Below, one piece after another: positions 1 to 8,880 of a stretch of DNA of 64,000 nt (the stretch's first letter is position 1; every line of letters starts with the position of its first letter). A program made the translations under genes and the position numbers. The stretch is from contig NZ_AP023441.1 of the NCBI RefSeq assembly GCF_019976755.1, positions 2,415,501-2,479,500 of the forward strand, written 5' to 3'. The stretch comes from Nostoc sp. MS1. Lineage in GTDB: Bacteria; Cyanobacteriota; Cyanobacteriia; Cyanobacteriales; Nostocaceae. Below the pieces are notes generated by a model. The model was given only the letters and a program-made list of their open reading frames with translations. It searched no databases and was not told the origin of the DNA.

Positions 1-9
1 AGTTTGTCT

Positions 10-36
10 ATTACCAATTACCAATTACCAATTACC
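10..36. repeat. short tandem repeat ATTACCA
   Basis: Nearly four tandem units of ATTACCA lie immediately past and touching the stop codon of menG. This is a short tandemly repeated heptamer array of the kind scattered through Nostoc genomes. Confidence 0.8.
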
Positions 37-725
37 TATTTAATAATTGTCAATACTCCCATCATACCGTTCGCAATGGGATAGTGTGTGGCTGAGGTAA
101 AACCAACTTGGTAGGCTATCTCTACTTGTTCTTTACCGTTGGGGAAGCGGTCTAAGCTGGGGCTAATGTAAGCGTACTCCTCTTTCACCCCCAGGCGATC
201 GGCTAGTGGCACAACTACATTGTCTAGATACCACTGCTGAAAAGTGCGGAGTTTTTGATTATAGGGGCGATGGAAATCTAAAATTGCGGCTTTTGCCCCA
301 GGTTTGAGAACACGATGTAATTCTTGCAGGCTACGAGGAATATCTGTAACATTTCTTAATCCATAGCCCATCGTCGCAGCATCAAATTGATTGTTATTAA
401 ATGGTAAATTCAGCACATCGGCTTCTACCCAGGAAATATTGGGTTGGGGGTATTGGGTTTGGGAGCGTTGTTTGGCAGCTTCTAACAGGTTGGGTGAGAA
501 ATCCACACCATACACTTTTCCTGTTGAACCTATCCGCCGTGCTAGACGCAAGGCTAAGTCACCGCTTCCGCAACATAAATCTAGACAAGTATCTCCTGGT
601 TTAGCTGCACTCCATTTAATAGCCATTTCTTTCCAAATGCGGTGTTGTCCTAAACTTAACCAATCATTCAATTGGTCATAGACAGGAGCGATACGGTCAA
701 AAATGGCACGGATGTCGTTTGTCAT
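36..725 (-). CDS. menG: demethylphylloquinone / UbiE-MenG methyltransferase
   Basis: The 229-residue product is a class I SAM-dependent methyltransferase of the UbiE/MenG family. In cyanobacteria this enzyme performs the last step of phylloquinone (vitamin K1) synthesis, methylating the naphthoquinone ring for the photosystem I cofactor. The SAM-binding motif I is visible as LDLCCGSGDLALRL near residue 50, and the family signature around GYGLRNVTDIPRSL near residue 120. Length is normal for the family. The start codon abuts a heptamer repeat array (723-775), so upstream signals are embedded in repeats. Assignment as menG rather than ubiE rests on the cyanobacterial context. Confidence 0.93.
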   Translation of the reverse strand: MTNDIRAIFDRIAPVYDQLNDWLSLGQHRIWKEMAIKWSAAKPGDTCLDLCCGSGDLALRLARRIGSTGKVYGVDFSPNLLEAAKQRSQTQYPQPNISWVEADVLNLPFNNNQFDAATMGYGLRNVTDIPRSLQELHRVLKPGAKAAILDFHRPYNQKLRTFQQWYLDNVVVPLADRLGVKEEYAYISPSLDRFPNGKEQVEIAYQVGFTSATHYPIANGMMGVLTIIK

Positions 726-775
726 TGGTCAATAGTTATTAGTCATTAGTCCATAGTCCATAGTCTATAGTCAAC
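723..775. repeat. heptamer repeat array (STRR)
   Basis: Degenerate tandem units of ATTAGTC and CATAGTC directly upstream of the menG start. Read on the minus strand, the array runs straight into the ATGACA start of menG. Confidence 0.8.
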
Positions 776-923
776 TGGTAAAATTAAGTTAATCTGTTGG
801 ATGGGATATCCTAGCTGTTTAAATAGTGATAATATGTGTATTGTTGGTAACGCTGATTTAATTATTTGTTACTGATAACCTGTTGCCAACTATATTGTTA
901 GTTATTAGCCATATTTAATATCA

Positions 924-1673
924 ATGAAGTTGTTTACAATTTTATGGCTGACAGGCATGGCGGGTATTATCTCTCTTTGGTGGATGGAATTACCTATTCC
1001 TGAAGGTGAAGAATTAAAGATGCCTTTGTGGCAGATTAAATTGCTTTCCTTGACTTCACCAACTATTCTTTTATCTGTTGCTGTATTAATTGGTGTTTTT
1101 TTAGCTCATCAAGTGGGATTATCTGCACCTTTTATAGAAGCATTAACTCAAGGAAATTCAGCAAGTTTAGCTATTCAGCCTCAAGTGATTCCAGGGATTA
1201 TTGGCGGTTTGATAGGTGGTGTTCTATTGGTAGCTATCCAGTGGTTTGCCAAGTTATTTCTCCCCTCAGATTTTCTAACAAAGGCTGAAGCACTTTCAGG
1301 AAATACGCCCCTTGTGACTCGTATTTTATATGGAGGTATTACCGAAGAGTTATTGCTGAGATGGGGAATGATGACTCTTTTAGTGTGGATAGGCTGGCAC
1401 GTTCTTTCCCAAGGGCATGGTAAACCATCTACATTATGTTTTGTAGTAGCGATCGCACTGTCATCTCTCCTTTTTGCCTTGGGTCATTTACCCCTTGCTT
1501 TTCTAATAACAAAACAGCTAACAACTTCAGTAATTGCTTATGTAATTATCGGTAATTCAGTTTTTGGTTTAATAGCAGGTTATCTCTACTGGCGCAAAGG
1601 TCTAGAAGCCGCAATCATATCTCATATGCTTGTTCATGTTGTTATGGTAACAGCCGCACGTTTAGTCCAATAA
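924..1673 (+). CDS. CPBP family intramembrane glutamic protease
   Basis: The 249-residue polytopic membrane protein has about six to seven hydrophobic segments and the CPBP/Abi (CAAX protease and bacteriocin-processing) signature: the EExxxR motif E141-E142-L-L-L-R146, a second-motif histidine at H188 in FALGH, and a late histidine H238 in a C-terminal membrane helix. Family members are intramembrane glutamic proteases; in bacteria their substrates are usually unknown. It stands alone between divergent and convergent neighbours, so context gives no substrate. Confidence 0.85.
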   Translation: MKLFTILWLTGMAGIISLWWMELPIPEGEELKMPLWQIKLLSLTSPTILLSVAVLIGVFLAHQVGLSAPFIEALTQGNSASLAIQPQVIPGIIGGLIGGVLLVAIQWFAKLFLPSDFLTKAEALSGNTPLVTRILYGGITEELLLRWGMMTLLVWIGWHVLSQGHGKPSTLCFVVAIALSSLLFALGHLPLAFLITKQLTTSVIAYVIIGNSVFGLIAGYLYWRKGLEAAIISHMLVHVVMVTAARLVQ

Positions 1674-1740
1674 CCAATCTAGTCAGCTACACTTAATTTA
1701 TTATCGGCTTCTTGCATATCGTTAGATATTCTCAAACAAA

Positions 1741-1788
1741 TAGTCAACAGTCCTGACTATTGACTATTGACTATTGACTATTAACTAC
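1741..1788. repeat. heptamer repeat array (STRR)
   Basis: Tandem TGACTAT/TTGACTA units overlap the 3' end of the REC-GAF gene, whose stop codon is at 1781. The last codons of that gene are therefore probably repeat-derived. Confidence 0.8.
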
Positions 1789-2725
1789 AGCGACTACTCG
1801 TTAGAGCGATCGCTACTAGTTGCGCTGATAAATGGATGAGGTTTAATTCATCTTCCCGTAGTGAGCCTGGTTGTTGCCACTGGAGAGATAATACACCTAA
1901 CATATCGTTGCGGTAGGTAATAGGAATCACCACATGGGCTTGGATACCATGCTCTTGATAGTAAGTTACACTCGCTAGGTTGGGGTCTTTAGCAGCATTG
2001 ACTGTCACCTGAATTTGTCCTGAAGCGATCGCTGCGGTTGTCAGGGGGTCTTGATTTAACCAATTTTTGAGAGTTGTTTCACTGCTATAAAAACCTTGTA
2101 CTGTGCTGAGTGTTTTGCCTTCTAGCATTTGTAAAATACAGGCATCGGCACAGAAACTTTCAGCAAATGCAGTAGCAATGGGTGTTAAGGTTTCTTCTAA
2201 ACTCTTTGCTGCTTGTGTTACCTGTACCAAAACCGTTAATAATGACATTTGAGCGTTGGCACGGCGCAATTCTTCTGTCCGTTGCTTGAGCAAATCATAG
2301 GTTTCGGCTGCTCTCTGCACAACAGCTTTCAGTTCGCTAGGGTCCCAAGGCTTAGTAATATACTTGTAAACTTGCCCAGCGTTAATTGCCTCTACTAAGT
2401 CTTCAATGTCGGTAAAGCCGGTAAGAATAATTCTGACGGTATCGGGAAACTGAGGTACAGTTTTACTCAAAAACTCAGTTCCCTTCATTTCCGGCATACG
2501 CTGATCGGAGATAATAACTGCTACTTCTCCCTCAGATGCTAAAATTTCTAAGGCATTTATCCCACTATCAGCTTTGAGAACTTGGAAATCTCGCCGGAAA
2601 GTGCGATAAAGCAAATCTAGATTATCTGGCTCATCATCAACTACTAATATTTTCAGTTTTTTTGCTCGTTCTAGAGTTGCTACTTGTCGACGACTAGCTT
2701 GAATATCGCTGACACCATTAGTCAT
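1781..2725 (-). CDS. response regulator, REC-GAF
   Basis: The 314-residue protein begins with a receiver domain (about residues 24-140) with the acidic pair D30-D31, phospho-acceptor D74 in ISDQRMPE and the conserved lysine in KPWDP. A short coiled segment (about 145-165) links it to a GAF domain (about 170-310). No DNA-binding or catalytic output domain is present, so it probably passes a phosphorylation signal by protein contact or through ligand binding to GAF. The cognate kinase is not adjacent. The C-terminal end runs into a heptamer repeat array. Confidence 0.85.
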   Translation of the reverse strand: MTNGVSDIQASRRQVATLERAKKLKILVVDDEPDNLDLLYRTFRRDFQVLKADSGINALEILASEGEVAVIISDQRMPEMKGTEFLSKTVPQFPDTVRIILTGFTDIEDLVEAINAGQVYKYITKPWDPSELKAVVQRAAETYDLLKQRTEELRRANAQMSLLTVLVQVTQAAKSLEETLTPIATAFAESFCADACILQMLEGKTLSTVQGFYSSETTLKNWLNQDPLTTAAIASGQIQVTVNAAKDPNLASVTYYQEHGIQAHVVIPITYRNDMLGVLSLQWQQPGSLREDELNLIHLSAQLVAIALTSSRCS

Positions 2726-3065
2726 AAGGTTCTACCCATAAATTTTTTTATATTGTTATATTCCTTACAAGCTTAGTAGATTATTTCAGCCAAGCCTTGC
2801 GGGTAATTGCGGATATAGTTTATGTTGCTCTGATGAGGAATTTGTAACTCAAAAATTTATTTGACGGTAGGGTGTAGAGATAGTTGGCTGTTAAAGATTA
2901 CAATAAGATTTGCTGATACAGTATAAAGTTAGTCGCATCAACCAAAATTTCAACTCTATAAGTTAGGTCAATGCTCGTTTAAATTACGTCCTATTTATCA
3001 AGTGAAAATTCTACGCTGTTAGCGTTTGGCTTATACATAACTCTACAAAATTTTGAATTGCAATT
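2726..3065. other. intergenic region between divergent genes
   Basis: This 340-base AT-rich spacer separates the divergent REC-GAF gene and raf1 and must hold both promoters. I see no confident -10/-35 pair, terminator or binding site in it. Confidence 0.6.
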
Positions 3066-4151
3066 ATGACTGACTTCACACCCAACGCTCCCAATCCTGA
3101 GAATGTACCTACTGAATTGGCACAAGAACTGCTGCGAAAACTAAGGCAAAAACAAGGTAACTGGGTGGAATGGGGTCAAGCGATCGCCTATTTACAAAAA
3201 TCTGGTTACAATCCTCAAGAGATTTTTGAAGCTACAGGATTTGAGCCAGTTCAACAAAATCAGGTGGTTGTAGGCTCTCAAGTTTATAATTCTATAGAAA
3301 AAGTGGGAGCATCAGAGGCTACACGCGCTTATTATGCTACTAGGGGGAGTGATGTTTTATATGAACTACGTTTGCTCACTCAAGAAGAAAGAGCAGCTGC
3401 GGCTGAGTTAACTTTTACCCATAAACTAGATTTGGAAGAAGCACGGGAAGTAGCCAAGGCGATTAAAGATTTTTCCCGCTTCCGTACCTTACCAGAAGGA
3501 TTTACTGACCATCCTGGGGATGCAGTAGCCTATCAAACTTGGAAATTAGCACGACAATACACAGATTTACAAGAGCGATCGCGTCTCATTGCCAAAGGTT
3601 TACGATTTGCTCATAGTCCATCAGCTAGGAAACAAATCGAACAGTTATTAATTGATTTTACCGTTGTTTCCCAGCGTCCTGCCCCTATTCCTCCGTTTTA
3701 CCGCTTTGATACAGAGGACGAGTTACCCAGGATGGTTCCGGTAGCAGGTGAGTTACCTTTAAAAGCGCAAGAACTGCAAGAAGTTCCTCTAGTTGAAGAA
3801 ATTGAACCATTTCGCATAGTTAAATTTGCTGGCGAACAGGCTTGGGTGGCTTTACCGGGTTGGCGAGTACTGTTAGCCGCAGAAGATCCAGTGACAATTT
3901 TAGCAACTAGCGATCGCTTCCCTAATCAAAACCAAGCACAGCCAGGGCCAATCCTAGTGGTTGTAGATCGTTCTCAGCGTGAATGGAATGATTTTAGTTA
4001 CTTTGTAGTAGATAACGGTGGTGAATTAGATTTTCAGTGGTTTGAAACTCAACCAGAACTACCCATATTAGGGAAAGTAATTATTATTGTTCGTCCTCGG
4101 AAAATTTTGGATGAGAATGTAACTAAAGATTCCTGGCAAATTGATGAATAG
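3066..4151 (+). CDS. raf1: RuBisCO accumulation factor 1
   Basis: The 361-residue protein matches cyanobacterial Raf1, a dimeric assembly chaperone that clamps RbcL dimers and helps form the RbcL8 core before RbcS binding in the cytoplasm. The N-terminal alpha-helical domain (about residues 15-200) includes the conserved stretch around GNWVEWGQAIAYLQKSGY. The C-terminal beta domain (about 215-350) ends with VIIIVRPRKI. Length fits the family. It is monocistronic here; rbcL is not in the window, as expected for Raf1. Confidence 0.93.
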   Translation: MTDFTPNAPNPENVPTELAQELLRKLRQKQGNWVEWGQAIAYLQKSGYNPQEIFEATGFEPVQQNQVVVGSQVYNSIEKVGASEATRAYYATRGSDVLYELRLLTQEERAAAAELTFTHKLDLEEAREVAKAIKDFSRFRTLPEGFTDHPGDAVAYQTWKLARQYTDLQERSRLIAKGLRFAHSPSARKQIEQLLIDFTVVSQRPAPIPPFYRFDTEDELPRMVPVAGELPLKAQELQEVPLVEEIEPFRIVKFAGEQAWVALPGWRVLLAAEDPVTILATSDRFPNQNQAQPGPILVVVDRSQREWNDFSYFVVDNGGELDFQWFETQPELPILGKVIIIVRPRKILDENVTKDSWQIDE

Positions 4152-4446
4152 GTAACGGGGGAAGATGAGGACAGAGCAAGCGCATTATAAAGTGGCACAA
4201 CAAGGGTTGACTTTGAAGCAAATATATAGATTAAACCTCTTAATTGATTTTCCTCATTTATGAGCCGCACTCAAAACTACATGATAATGATAATCAAAGT
4301 TGCTAAGAGGGAGATTACGTTATTAAATTAACGTGAGTTCGATGAGAGAAGAAAGCCAGAAAGCTAGTATAAAAAGGAATTGGCGAACAAGGAAATCAAA
4401 GAACAGTAAAATTTATGGCAAGAGGGTGAAAAAAACATAAAAAAGA
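4152..4446. other. intergenic region with palindrome
   Basis: About 295 bases without a gene follow raf1. It contains an 18-base perfect palindrome at 4317-4334 (arms ACGTTA...TAACGT around TTAAAT), then purine-rich sequence leading to the IS982 fragment. The palindrome may mark the edge of older mobile DNA, but I cannot define an element boundary. Confidence 0.5.
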
Positions 4447-4485
4447 CCGAGACTAAAAAATATCATTACAAAATCAGGGTCTCGG
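4447..4485. promoter_or_regulatory. hairpin just before the IS982-type start codon
   Basis: Perfect 7-base arms CCGAGAC (4447-4453) and GTCTCGG (4479-4485) with a 25-base loop end two bases before the ATG at 4488. Such leader hairpins in insertion sequences can block translation of transposase from read-through transcripts; that role is inference. Confidence 0.55.
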
Positions 4486-4487
4486 CT

Positions 4488-5828
4488 ATGTCTACTATTG
4501 TATCTCGCCTCGATATTACACAAGTATTCTGTGATGTAGATGATTTCTGTAAACAGTGGGAACAGTTATGGCAAGTGATCCCACAGCTACCATCGATAAC
4601 AGGAGAACGTCGTAGTCGCTCAAGGATGAGCATATCGGAAGTGATGACAATAGTCATTGCCTTTCATGGTAGTGGATATCGAACATTTAAGGAATTTTAT
4701 ACATTGCACGTACTACCTGGTTGGCGTGGGGCATTTCCCAACTTGGTGAGCTACAACAGATTTGTAGAATTGATGCCGTGGTGCTTAATGCTGTTGTGCT
4801 GCTTTTTGCATACAAGGACAGGAGAAATTACGGGAATTAGTTTTATTGATTCAACGCCTATTAATGTGTGCCATAATTGCCGCGCCCATGCACATAAAGT
4901 ATTTAAAGGATTAGTAAATTGGGGCAAAAACTCGGTCGGTTGGCACTTCGGATTCAAACTTCATTTGATAATTAATGACCAAGGTGAATTGTTGGCATTT
5001 AAATTAACTTCTGCCAACGTAGATGACCGCAAGCCAGTGCCAGAAATGACTGAGGATTTGATTGGCAAACTGTTTGGTGATTTACATCTGAAGCTGATTG
5101 AATTAGATTTGCAATACGAATTAGAAGATAAAAAACAGCAAGAGCAAGAAAGGGATAGAGAAAATAGAAAGCAAAATAAAGAACGTGAAGCAATTGATAA
5201 GGCAAGACTGAGGGCAGAAGAGGCAGAAGAAAGAGAAAGACTTCATCAAAAAGAAATTGATAAAATAAGACAAGAGATAGTACAAGCTAAAGACGCAGAA
5301 AGAAAACAATTGGAGATGAAAATCCAGGAGTTAGAACGACTAGTTGCAGAAGATAGAAGTGACAGAGAAAATGCTCTATCTGAAACTAGAAGATTGAAAT
5401 CAGGATATATTTATATAATTTCTAATATAGGTTCTCTTGGACGAGATATGTATCGAATTTGTATGACATCTCGTAGTCAAGAAGACTTATATATTAGAGA
5501 GATGAATCCCGCAGTTCCATTTCAATTTGACGTTCATTTTAAAATTTTCTCAGAGGATGCTGTAGATACATTACAGAAGTTACATCAACGTTTTGATGAT
5601 AAAAGAGTGAATGTAGTTAATTCAAGAAGAGACTTTTTTCAAGTTTCAATAGATGAAATTGAGACAGCAGTTAAAGAAATTCAGAAAAAAAGTGGTGTAT
5701 TTTTAAGAATAGATGAATTTGAAAAATATCCTCAAGCATATGAATATCGACAAACTCTATCTGTACGTAAAAAGCATCGGCTATCAAACACAAATGAGGA
5801 GTATTCAGAAGTAAATGAAATTGCTTAG
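4488..5828 (+). CDS. chimera: IS982 transposase N-terminus fused to coiled coil and GIY-YIG (T5orf172) domain
   Basis: One uninterrupted 446-codon frame joins two unrelated proteins. Residues 1 to about 198 are an IS982-family transposase with the first two catalytic acids visible (D121 in SFIDSTPIN and D179 in NVDDRKP). The homology stops at KLFGD, before the third acidic residue, so the transposase is incomplete. From about residue 199 (near base 5082) it changes to a highly charged coiled coil (about 205-305), then a GIY-YIG-like T5orf172 domain starting at SGYIYIISNIGS (about 308-410), the usual C-terminal arrangement of DUF4041 proteins. The usual YKIGMT core is YRICMT here, so a core glycine is cysteine, and a short stretch after it looks shortened. 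The IS 3' end and the N-terminal DUF4041 part are missing. It may be an expressed hybrid or a decayed remnant. Confidence 0.75.
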   Translation: MSTIVSRLDITQVFCDVDDFCKQWEQLWQVIPQLPSITGERRSRSRMSISEVMTIVIAFHGSGYRTFKEFYTLHVLPGWRGAFPNLVSYNRFVELMPWCLMLLCCFLHTRTGEITGISFIDSTPINVCHNCRAHAHKVFKGLVNWGKNSVGWHFGFKLHLIINDQGELLAFKLTSANVDDRKPVPEMTEDLIGKLFGDLHLKLIELDLQYELEDKKQQEQERDRENRKQNKEREAIDKARLRAEEAEERERLHQKEIDKIRQEIVQAKDAERKQLEMKIQELERLVAEDRSDRENALSETRRLKSGYIYIISNIGSLGRDMYRICMTSRSQEDLYIREMNPAVPFQFDVHFKIFSEDAVDTLQKLHQRFDDKRVNVVNSRRDFFQVSIDEIETAVKEIQKKSGVFLRIDEFEKYPQAYEYRQTLSVRKKHRLSNTNEEYSEVNEIA

Positions 5829-5901
5829 TTTAAGTAATTTCATATTACAGTAAGCGAACAATTCTAAAACCAACATTGTTCAAGATTTCGCTTGCATAAT
5901 T

Positions 5902-7576
5902 AGGGCTGGCTGAATAAGGGCGAAAGATAGCAGAATGAAGAGTTTCAGGGTCAGGAAAGAAAAATAAGGTGAAAAGAAAAAGGGTAAGATAAGTAAAAAT
6001 CCTTGTAGCAAGTTGCGTTAAAATGTATCGAAGAGCGCAAAAGCAAGAAAAAGCAGCAGAAAACTTTGAACTACCCTTTGGGGGAAAACTAGCGTCAGAT
6101 AACCGATGGGTAATCATGGCGAACATGATACCTTGGTCAAAATTTGAAGCAGAGTACGCAGAAATATTTTCAGCAAGAATGGGAGCGCCAGCCAAAACAT
6201 TTAGAATGGCGTTGGGAGCATTAATAATTAAAGAAAAATTAGGAATAAGTGACAGAGAGACAGTAGAACAAATTCGGGAGAACCCGTATCTGCAATACTT
6301 TATAGGAATGTCAGCATATAGTAATGAATCTGCATTTGACCCGTCAATGCTAGTTCATTTTAGAGAAAGGATAGATATAGAATTAGTCAATAAAATCAAT
6401 CAAGAAATAGTCAGGAAGATGTTAGAAAATAAACAGGAGGTAGAAGTAAGAGCAAAAAAGCCAGAGGTCGAGGATTCAAAAAGTAAGCCAGCCAATAGAG
6501 GAAAATTAATATTAGATGCTAGTTGTGCGCCAGCAGACATAAGTTATCCGACAGATTTAGGATTATTAAATCAAGCCAGAAAGCAAACAGAAACAATCAT
6601 AGATACATTATATAAGTCCTTATTAGTAAGAAATATCAACAAACCAAGAACCTACAGAAACAAAGCAAGAAAGGATTATTTAGCAGTAGCCAAGAAAAGA
6701 AAACCAACAGTTAAAGAAAGAAGGAAAGCTATCAGAAAGCAACTGCAATATATCAACAGAAATTTAACTCATATTCAGCAGCTAATAAATTTAGGTGCGT
6801 CACTATTAAAACTGAGCAACAGTCAATATAAGATGTTGCTAGTAGTAGCAGAAGTTTATCGTCAACAGTTATGGTTATATGAAAATCAAAAAATTAGTAT
6901 ACAAGACCGCATTGTCAGTTTAAACCAACCACACATTCGTCCGATTATCCGAGGTAAAGCCGGGAGAACAGTAGAGTTTGGGGCTAAGTTTTCAGCTAGT
7001 TACTATGATGGCTATGTATTTTTAGACCATATTAGTTGGGACAACTTTAACGAATCAGGAGACTTAAAATCACAAGTAGAAGCATACAAAAACTACACCG
7101 GATATTATCCTGAATCAGTTCATGTTGATAAGATTTATCGGACGAGGGAGAATCGAGCTTGGTGTCAAGAAAGGGGAATTAGAATTAGTGGCCCACCACT
7201 AGGTAGACCCCCCCAAAATGTCAGCCCTGAAAAGAAGAAACAAGCCGCTTATGACGAAAGGATTCGTAATTGTATTGAGGGCAAGTTTGGACAAGGTAAA
7301 CGAAGATTTAGCCTTGGTAGAGTTATGGCTAAACTTCCTCATACTTCTTTCACCGCTATTGCCATAACTTTTTTAGTTATGAATCTTTCTACTCTGCTAT
7401 TACGGCTTTTTTGTGTATTTTTTTGCCTATTTTTCAAAACTGAGTCTTTTTTTACTTCTTCTATTATCGAAACTGATATTTCATTAAACCTTAAACAACA
7501 AAAACTTATCTTTTTTCTGGACTGACTACTTAATCAATTTTTCTCTTCCTTTGAAATGACTTTTTCAGCAAGCCCT
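5902..7576 (+). mobile_element. complete DDE insertion sequence (IS5/IS1182-like), about 1.67 kb
   Basis: Terminal inverted repeats are visible: positions 5897-5918 against 7560-7581 match at 20 of 22 bases (TAGGGCTGGCTGAATAAG against the complement of CTTTTTCAGCAAGCCCTA). Both ends are flanked by TAATTA. As this is itself palindromic, the target duplication could be AATT (boundaries given here) or TAATTA. The element carries one transposase gene and sits inside the SUMF1-like gene. Confidence 0.88.
6023..7525 (+). CDS. IS5/IS1182-like DDE transposase
   Basis: The 500-residue transposase has an N-terminal DUF772-type region (about residues 25-120, including MALGALIIKEKLGISDRETV) and a DDE catalytic domain. 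The likely catalytic residues are all present: D165 in LILDASCAP, D369 in SVHVDKIYRT and E419 in CIEGKFGQGKRRF. The frame is intact and the terminal repeats are conserved, so the element could still be active. The extreme C-terminus is unusually hydrophobic and phenylalanine-rich. I am sure of the superfamily; the exact IS family name is less certain. Confidence 0.88.
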   Translation: MYRRAQKQEKAAENFELPFGGKLASDNRWVIMANMIPWSKFEAEYAEIFSARMGAPAKTFRMALGALIIKEKLGISDRETVEQIRENPYLQYFIGMSAYSNESAFDPSMLVHFRERIDIELVNKINQEIVRKMLENKQEVEVRAKKPEVEDSKSKPANRGKLILDASCAPADISYPTDLGLLNQARKQTETIIDTLYKSLLVRNINKPRTYRNKARKDYLAVAKKRKPTVKERRKAIRKQLQYINRNLTHIQQLINLGASLLKLSNSQYKMLLVVAEVYRQQLWLYENQKISIQDRIVSLNQPHIRPIIRGKAGRTVEFGAKFSASYYDGYVFLDHISWDNFNESGDLKSQVEAYKNYTGYYPESVHVDKIYRTRENRAWCQERGIRISGPPLGRPPQNVSPEKKKQAAYDERIRNCIEGKFGQGKRRFSLGRVMAKLPHTSFTAIAITFLVMNLSTLLLRLFCVFFCLFFKTESFFTSSIIETDISLNLKQQKLIFFLD

Positions 7577-8880
7577 AATTAAACTGGCGAAAACTAGAAC
7601 GACATAAAAATGCTTCGCTACTCCATGAACCACCACGCATCACACGAATATTATTATCATTACTGTCTAGCCAAGCATCTCCGTTTGTAGGTGCTAGATC
7701 ATAACTTTGATGCCAATTATCTAAGCACCATTCCCAAACTAACCCGTGCATATCGAACAATCCAAAAGAGTTAGCAAACTGAAAAAAGCCTACTTCTGTA
7801 GTTTTTTCACGATAAATCCCTTTAGGTTCTGAAAGATAGGGGTAACGACTATCATAATTAGCTACATTGAAGTTAATAGTTTGCCCAAAGTGAAAAGGGG
7901 TTGTAGTTCCAGCACGACAGGCATATTCCCACTCTGCTTCGCTAGGAAGACGGTACTTGTGACCTGTTTTTTGAGATAGTCGATCACAAAACTCAACAGC
8001 ATCAAACCAGGAAACTTGGGTAACAGGGTGACTGTTACCTCCTTGACGTGATGGACGAAGCTTGAGTTTTTGACGAACTTCTGGCAAAGAAGCAATTTGT
8101 TTCCACTGTGTTTGTGTAATGGCGTATTTGCTAATAAAAAATGGTTTCACTGTGACTAAATGCTGAGGTCTTTCGTTTGAATATCGCCTTTTTTTTCCTT
8201 CTGCTTCCGGTGAACCCATCCAAAATTCTCCTCCAGGAATATAAACCATTTCCAATACAATCCCATTCCCAAGTTCTTCAGTTAAGTAGTAAGCTTGTTC
8301 TTGATGAGATTCTATTTCTTGGCCTTGAGAATTTATTGTAACCAAAGTAAATTCAAAAGCTTGACTTCCGGGGAATGATGAGACACCATTTTCTCCAATT
8401 ATTTTCTCGAATATCTCTACTAAAGTTTCTCTTCCTCGCCAGTGATTTATTGCTGGTAATGGGGCGATTGGAGTCATCATGTCATATTTTGTTAGCAGCT
8501 TGTCTAAAAATTGTTGCTGCTGCACTCCCACAAAGTCTTTCAAAGTATTTAAGAAGCGCCCTAATGCTTCTTGGTCATAATTTAAACGTCCGTAATTAGA
8601 TAGATAGCTGACTATCTCATTAACTGCTACAAAGGGCGCACCAGAAAGGTCAATCATTGGTGACAACTGTTTTAAATCTGCTAGCTCCAAAATTTGCTGA
8701 CGCGATCGCTCTGTAGTTAGTTCTGGTATGTCTTTAAGAAGAGTTATCAGTTGTTTGCGGTCTTCAGCTTCTAGGTTGACCATATCTAGACTCTTTATTT
8801 ACAAGGCAATAGTTAATTAAACTGAGGAAAATCTATTAAATTAGAGTAAAATTATACAATAGTTTGACATTAACTATGGA

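Larger units (their letters stand above)
5845..8783 (-). pseudogene. SUMF1/formylglycine-generating-enzyme-like gene interrupted by an IS
   Basis: The first part (8783 down to about 7577) encodes some 400 residues: an N-terminal helical domain (about 1-115), then a SUMF1/FGE-sulfatase domain with MVYIPGGEFWMGS, HPVTQVSWFDAVEFC, YRLPSEAEWEYACRAG and MRGGSW. It stops abruptly at CRSSFRQFN, where the IS begins. The missing C-terminus lies on the far side of the IS (5902 down to 5845) as NYASEILNNVGFRIVRLL followed by a stop. Removing the IS and one copy of the target duplication gives FRQFNYASEIL...VGFRIV, the expected family ending, in frame. The N-terminal domain resembles the small helical effector-associated domains found on cyanobacterial conflict and signalling proteins (low certainty). 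SUMF1-like domains lacking sulfatase context are common in cyanobacteria and their substrates are mostly unknown. Confidence 0.9.

Noticed and set aside
4283..4296. ATAATGATAATC resembling a Fur box
   Set aside because: Only a partial match, in AT-rich DNA where such strings are expected, and not placed before a plausible iron gene.
5903..6195. Upstream part of the minus-strand frame that ends at 5845
   Set aside because: Only the last 18 codons belong to the SUMF1 gene; the rest is antisense to the IS and its transposase.
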